This document shows positions 6,287-9,062 of a stretch of 9,062 nucleotides of DNA, piece after piece. Source of the DNA: Alphaproteobacteria bacterium (GTDB lineage Bacteria; Pseudomonadota; Alphaproteobacteria; Sphingomonadales; Sphingomonadaceae); contig JAQGLD010000316.1 in the NCBI GenBank assembly GCA_028293055.1, positions 1-9,062 of the forward strand, given 5' to 3'. The position numbers were made by a program, and so were the translations under genes. The notes under the pieces are model-generated. The model saw only the letters and a list, made by a program, of their open reading frames with translations. It had not been told where the DNA came from and did no database searches. Positions within the stretch are counted from its first letter, which is position 1; each line of letters begins with the position of its first letter.

Positions 6287-7876
6287 TCAAGCCGCCCGCC
6301 GCCACTTGCGGCGATCGGCGAGGATCGCCCGGGCGGCATTGTGTCCCGGCGCGCCGGTGACCCCGCCGCCGGGATGAGCGCCCGCGCCGCACAGATAGAG
6401 GCCGGGCAGGGGCATGCGGTAATCCGCATGACCGAGCATCGGCCGGGCGGAGAAAAGCTGGTCGAGGCCCATCTTGCCGTGGAAGATGTCGCCGCCGACG
6501 AGGCCGAAGCGCTGCTCGAGGTGCCAGGGCGAGAGCGGTAGCCGGCCGAGCACCGACGCCTTGAAGCCGGGCGCGTAGCGGTCGACATGGGCGATGACCT
6601 GGTCGGCCGCCTCGTCGACCCTGGCCTCCCAGCCGCCTTCGACCTTGTAGGGAAAATGCTGGCAGAACAGGCTGGCGACGTGCCGGCCCGGCGGGGCGAG
6701 GCTGTCGTCCAGAGTCGATGGAATCAGCATCTCGACGATCGGCTCGGCCGACCAGTCGCCGGTGCGGGCGCTGGTGAAGGCCCGATCCATGTAGGCGAGC
6801 GACGGCGCGATGATGATCCCGCCGGTGAGATGATCGCCCGGCTCGGGCAGGCTGGTGAATCGCGGCAGCTCGGACAAGGCGACATTCATTCTGAAGGTGG
6901 CGGATTCGGCCCCCCAGCCGGACATTCGCCGGCTGATATCGGGATCGACCGCGCCAGCGGGCAGAAGCTCGCCGAACAGCATTTTCGGGTTTACGTTGGC
7001 CACCACCGCCTTGGCGCTCCACGCCTTGCCGCCTGCGATCGCGCCCGCCGCCCGGCCCTGTTGGACGATGATCTCGTCGACCGGAGTGTCGAGGACGATC
7101 TCGACCCCCAATTCGGTACAGGCCCTGACCATCGCCTGGGTGATCGCGCCCATTCCACCAATCGCATGGCCCCATGCACCGGACACGCCGTTCGCCTCGC
7201 CGAAGACGTGGTGGAGCAGGACATAGGCCGATCCCGGTGTCCATGGACTGGCGAAATGGCCGACCACCGCATCGAATCCGAACAGGGCCTGGACCAGCTC
7301 GTGGCTGAAATAGCGCTCCAATATGTCGGCGGCGGACTTGGTGAAGAAATCGAGCAGGTGGCGCTGGCCTTCGGCATCGAGGCCGCGGACGCTGTTGCCG
7401 AGCTTGAGCAAGGCGAGGATGTCTGCCAGCCCGCCACCGCTATTGGGCGGCGCCCGCAGGATCCACTGGCGGAGCACCGCGACGACCGATTCCAGGGCTG
7501 CCGAATAGCTGTCATAGGCTTCCGCGTCGGCTGCGGAGAAACGGGCAATCTCCCGCTTGGTCAGGCCGTCCCGTCCCGAGAGCAGATAGTCCGGGCCGAG
7601 CGTCGGCAGGAAATTGTCGACCTTGCGGAGCACGACCTCGAGGCCGTGCTCGTAAAGCTTCATATCCTCGATCACCTTGGGATTCAGCAGGCTGACCGTG
7701 TAGCTCGCTGTCGAATTGCGGAAGCCGGGATGGAATTCCTCGGTCACCGCGGCGCCGCCGGCGATAGGACGGCGCTCGAGTAGGGTGACCTTCAGGCCTC
7801 GGCGGGCGAGATAGAAGGCGCAGACGAGGCCATTATGACCTGCGCCGATGATGAGGACGTCGCGTTCCGGCTTCAT
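6287..7876 (-). CDS. FAD-dependent oxidoreductase, PYROXD2 / phytoene-desaturase-like
   Basis: This 529-residue protein begins MKPERDVLIIGAGHNGLVCA, a dinucleotide-binding fold with GxGxxG at 11-16 and a ribose-binding acidic residue at 34 in TLLERR, followed by IAGGAAVTEEFHPGF. It ends with the flavoprotein C-terminal signature PLPGLYLCGAGAHPGGGVTG (489-508) and GAPGHNAARAIL. This is the layout of COG1233 proteins. The HNGLVCA and HPGGGVTGAPGHNAA forms fit the PYROXD2-like branch better than true carotenoid desaturases, and no carotenoid genes are visible. The substrate is unknown. The ATG at 7876 is chosen because it directly precedes the nucleotide-binding fold; its ribosome site is weak. 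The frame is open upstream to 8122, but that part overlaps mtgA. The gene lies 43 bases after mtgA, so co-transcription is likely. Confidence 0.88.
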   Translation of the reverse strand: MKPERDVLIIGAGHNGLVCAFYLARRGLKVTLLERRPIAGGAAVTEEFHPGFRNSTASYTVSLLNPKVIEDMKLYEHGLEVVLRKVDNFLPTLGPDYLLSGRDGLTKREIARFSAADAEAYDSYSAALESVVAVLRQWILRAPPNSGGGLADILALLKLGNSVRGLDAEGQRHLLDFFTKSAADILERYFSHELVQALFGFDAVVGHFASPWTPGSAYVLLHHVFGEANGVSGAWGHAIGGMGAITQAMVRACTELGVEIVLDTPVDEIIVQQGRAAGAIAGGKAWSAKAVVANVNPKMLFGELLPAGAVDPDISRRMSGWGAESATFRMNVALSELPRFTSLPEPGDHLTGGIIIAPSLAYMDRAFTSARTGDWSAEPIVEMLIPSTLDDSLAPPGRHVASLFCQHFPYKVEGGWEARVDEAADQVIAHVDRYAPGFKASVLGRLPLSPWHLEQRFGLVGGDIFHGKMGLDQLFSARPMLGHADYRMPLPGLYLCGAGAHPGGGVTGAPGHNAARAILADRRKWRRAA

Positions 7877-7919
7877 TGCGGGCCTATAGCGGGCGCCACT
7901 CGCACCGGCCAGAGCCTGG

Positions 7920-8819
7920 TCAGAGCCCGTTGGTCGCGGGCTCGGCCGGCGGCGTGCTTTCAGGTACGGGCCCGACCGGCGCCGTGACCGGACTCGTGCG
8001 CTGCTCATATTCCTCGCCCGGAAGCGGCCGGCTCGGCGCGGCCCTGGCGCGCGGCTTGACCGCCTTGGGCGCTGCTTCGGGTGCCTCGCGGGGCGCGCCG
8101 GCCGGATAGACGCAGCCGTCAAGGCCGTCGCGAGCCACGATTCCGATGCGCGCGGCGACGCTGTTGCCGTAGCGGCGGGTGAAGCCCTTGGGCGCGACCG
8201 CCCCCCTTTTCTTGGGCAGCGGCAGGACAGCGGCGATCCGCGCCGCCTCGATGCGGCTCATGTTGGACGCGTCGTGGCCGAAATAACGCTGCGATCCGGC
8301 ATTGGCGCCATAGGTGCCGATCCCGGTCTCGGCGAGGTTGAGATAGACTTCCATGATCCGGCGCTTGCCCCACAAATTCTCGATCAGCAGGGTGAACCAG
8401 GCTTCGACGCCCTTGCGAAAGAAGCCGCCGCCCTGCCACAGGAAGGCGTTCTTGGCGGTCTGCTGGCTGATCGTCGATCCGCCGCGGATGACCGAGCCGC
8501 CGCGCGCGTTGCGCCGCATCGCAGCTGCGATCGCGTCCTGGTCGAAGCCCCAATGCGAGCAGAATTTGCTGTCCTCGGCTGCGACCGCGGCGCGAACCAT
8601 GTCGCGATCGATCCGCGCGATCGGCATCCAGTCCCGAGTGACGGTGCGGCCCTGGAGCGTGTCGCCGATCATCGTGAAGGTGATCGGCGGGTTCACGAAC
8701 CGGTACAGCGCGACCCAAAGAAAGCTGAGCAGCACGAAGACGAACAGCGCCTGAAGAATCCAGACGAGGATTCGGACGGGGAGGCTTCGGCGGTTCGCGG
8801 GGCGTCTGCGGCGGGGCAT
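7920..8819 (-). CDS. mtgA: Monofunctional biosynthetic peptidoglycan glycosyltransferase
   Basis: A GT51 enzyme that polymerises lipid II into glycan strands at the periplasmic face of the inner membrane, without a transpeptidase domain. A basic N-terminus (PRRRRPANRR) precedes one membrane anchor at about 17-40. GT51 motifs appear in order: AAEDSKFCSHWGFD (80-93, catalytic Glu82), RGGSTISQQTAKN (112-124), RKGVE (135-139, probable second Glu), KRRIMEVYLNLAE (152-164) and EAARIAAVLPLPKK (191-204). At 299 residues it is longer than the usual 230-245. The extra part from about 240 is rich in Pro, Ala and Arg with no recognised domain. The start ATG at 8819 has only a weak upstream site. The gene follows rpoH after 159 bases filled with palindromes, so it probably has its own promoter or is separately controlled. 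Confidence 0.96.
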   Translation of the reverse strand: MPRRRRPANRRSLPVRILVWILQALFVFVLLSFLWVALYRFVNPPITFTMIGDTLQGRTVTRDWMPIARIDRDMVRAAVAAEDSKFCSHWGFDQDAIAAAMRRNARGGSVIRGGSTISQQTAKNAFLWQGGGFFRKGVEAWFTLLIENLWGKRRIMEVYLNLAETGIGTYGANAGSQRYFGHDASNMSRIEAARIAAVLPLPKKRGAVAPKGFTRRYGNSVAARIGIVARDGLDGCVYPAGAPREAPEAAPKAVKPRARAAPSRPLPGEEYEQRTSPVTAPVGPVPESTPPAEPATNGL

Positions 8820-8838
8820 GCGGGGCGCCTAATTCATT

Positions 8839-8945
8839 CCCCTCCCTGAATACTGGGAGGGGTTAGGGGGGTGGGTGGGCCTCCACCTGCAATGAATCTT
8901 GGGAGACGTACCCACCCGCGGCCCCTCCCTGCACTCAGGGAGGGG
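8839..8945. repeat. Inverted pair of GGGAGGGG hairpin units between rpoH and mtgA
   Basis: Hairpin one pairs CCCCTCCC (8839-8846) with GGGAGGGG (8855-8862) around an 8-base loop. Hairpin two pairs CCCCTCCCTG (8922-8931) with CAGGGAGGGG (8936-8945) around CACT. Between them GGGTGGG (8873-8879) is complementary to CCCACCC (8911-8917). Read outwards, the two halves are diverged inverted copies of one unit: a GGGAGGGG hairpin followed by a G-rich GGGTGGG tail. This is the paired organisation of bacterial REP/BIME-type elements. It fills most of the rpoH-mtgA gap. No T-run follows either stem on the minus strand, so any terminator role is uncertain. Confidence 0.75.
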
Positions 8946-8978
8946 TGGGAGATCTCCGCCGGGAGTGCTAGCCGACTC

Positions 8979-9062
8979 TCAATGTGCCGGAAGCAGGCGG
9001 CGTTCGCCGGCAAGGCCCATCAGCGCCTTCTGGAGCTTCTCGAAGGCGCGAACCTCGATCTG
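8979..9062 (-). CDS. rpoH: RNA polymerase heat-shock sigma factor RpoH, C-terminal end only
   Basis: Reading the minus strand from the window edge gives QIEVRAFEKLQKALMGLAGE and then RRLLPAH before a TGA at 8979-8981: 27 codons with the rest of the gene outside the window. QIEVRAFEKLQKAL is the end of sigma region 4.2 just after the helix-turn-helix, in the form typical of RpoH (sigma-32). The housekeeping sigma RpoD usually has QIEAKALRKLRHP at this position. The assignment rests on this short conserved tail. In alphaproteobacteria RpoH controls heat-shock genes, and some species carry several copies, so which paralogue this is cannot be told. Confidence 0.8.
   Translation of the reverse strand, partial: QIEVRAFEKLQKALMGLAGERRLLPAH

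Noticed and set aside
5051..6541. A 496-codon plus-strand open frame over frmA
   Set aside because: It spans frmA and two gene boundaries in antisense without domain features; the frmA zinc and NAD motifs are unambiguous.
6587..7783. A 398-codon plus-strand open frame over the FAD oxidoreductase gene
   Set aside because: Antisense shadow; no motif, whereas the minus strand has both FAD signatures.
6287..7876. Carotenoid biosynthesis gene (crtI) call
   Set aside because: The fold is shared, but motif details fit the PYROXD2-like branch and no crt neighbours are present.

Overview
The window is high-GC, gene-dense chromosomal DNA. I read it as an alphaproteobacterium, most likely a sphingomonad. 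The grounds are the style of the TonB-dependent receptor, the MtgA and RpoH sequences, and GC-rich REP-like palindromes between genes. The genus is an inference from family resemblance, not a database match. Almost all of the sequence is explained by known gene families, and I found no convincing new multi-gene system.

Left part (1-3360): the first 363 codons of an acyl-CoA/acetyl-CoA thiolase run leftwards off the window edge. A 217-base divergent intergenic region separates it from a rightward TonB-dependent outer-membrane receptor. That region holds a CGGACA-N6-TGTCCG dyad and a tiny 12-codon reading frame with its own Shine-Dalgarno sequence just ahead of the thiolase.

Middle (3360-6290): a paired palindromic repeat lies between the convergent receptor and cysQ genes. 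Next, all leftward, come glutathione-dependent formaldehyde dehydrogenase (frmA/adhC), S-formylglutathione hydrolase (fghA) and a CysQ-type 3'(2'),5'-bisphosphate nucleotidase, in the transcription order frmA-fghA-cysQ. fghA and cysQ overlap by ATGA, so this looks like one operon. FrmA oxidises S-hydroxymethylglutathione to S-formylglutathione, and FghA releases formate and glutathione. CysQ would remove the 3'-phosphoadenosine 5'-phosphate formed in sulfate assimilation, which feeds cysteine and hence glutathione synthesis. That metabolic link is my inference.

Right part (6287-9062): also leftward are a PYROXD2/phytoene-desaturase-like FAD oxidoreductase, the monofunctional peptidoglycan glycosyltransferase mtgA, and at the window edge the last 27 codons of a heat-shock sigma factor, rpoH. 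CCCTCCC...GGGAGGG hairpins occur at two of the gene boundaries: once before frmA, and as an inverted pair between rpoH and mtgA. Long open frames antisense to the real genes are common here and are treated as GC-driven shadows.
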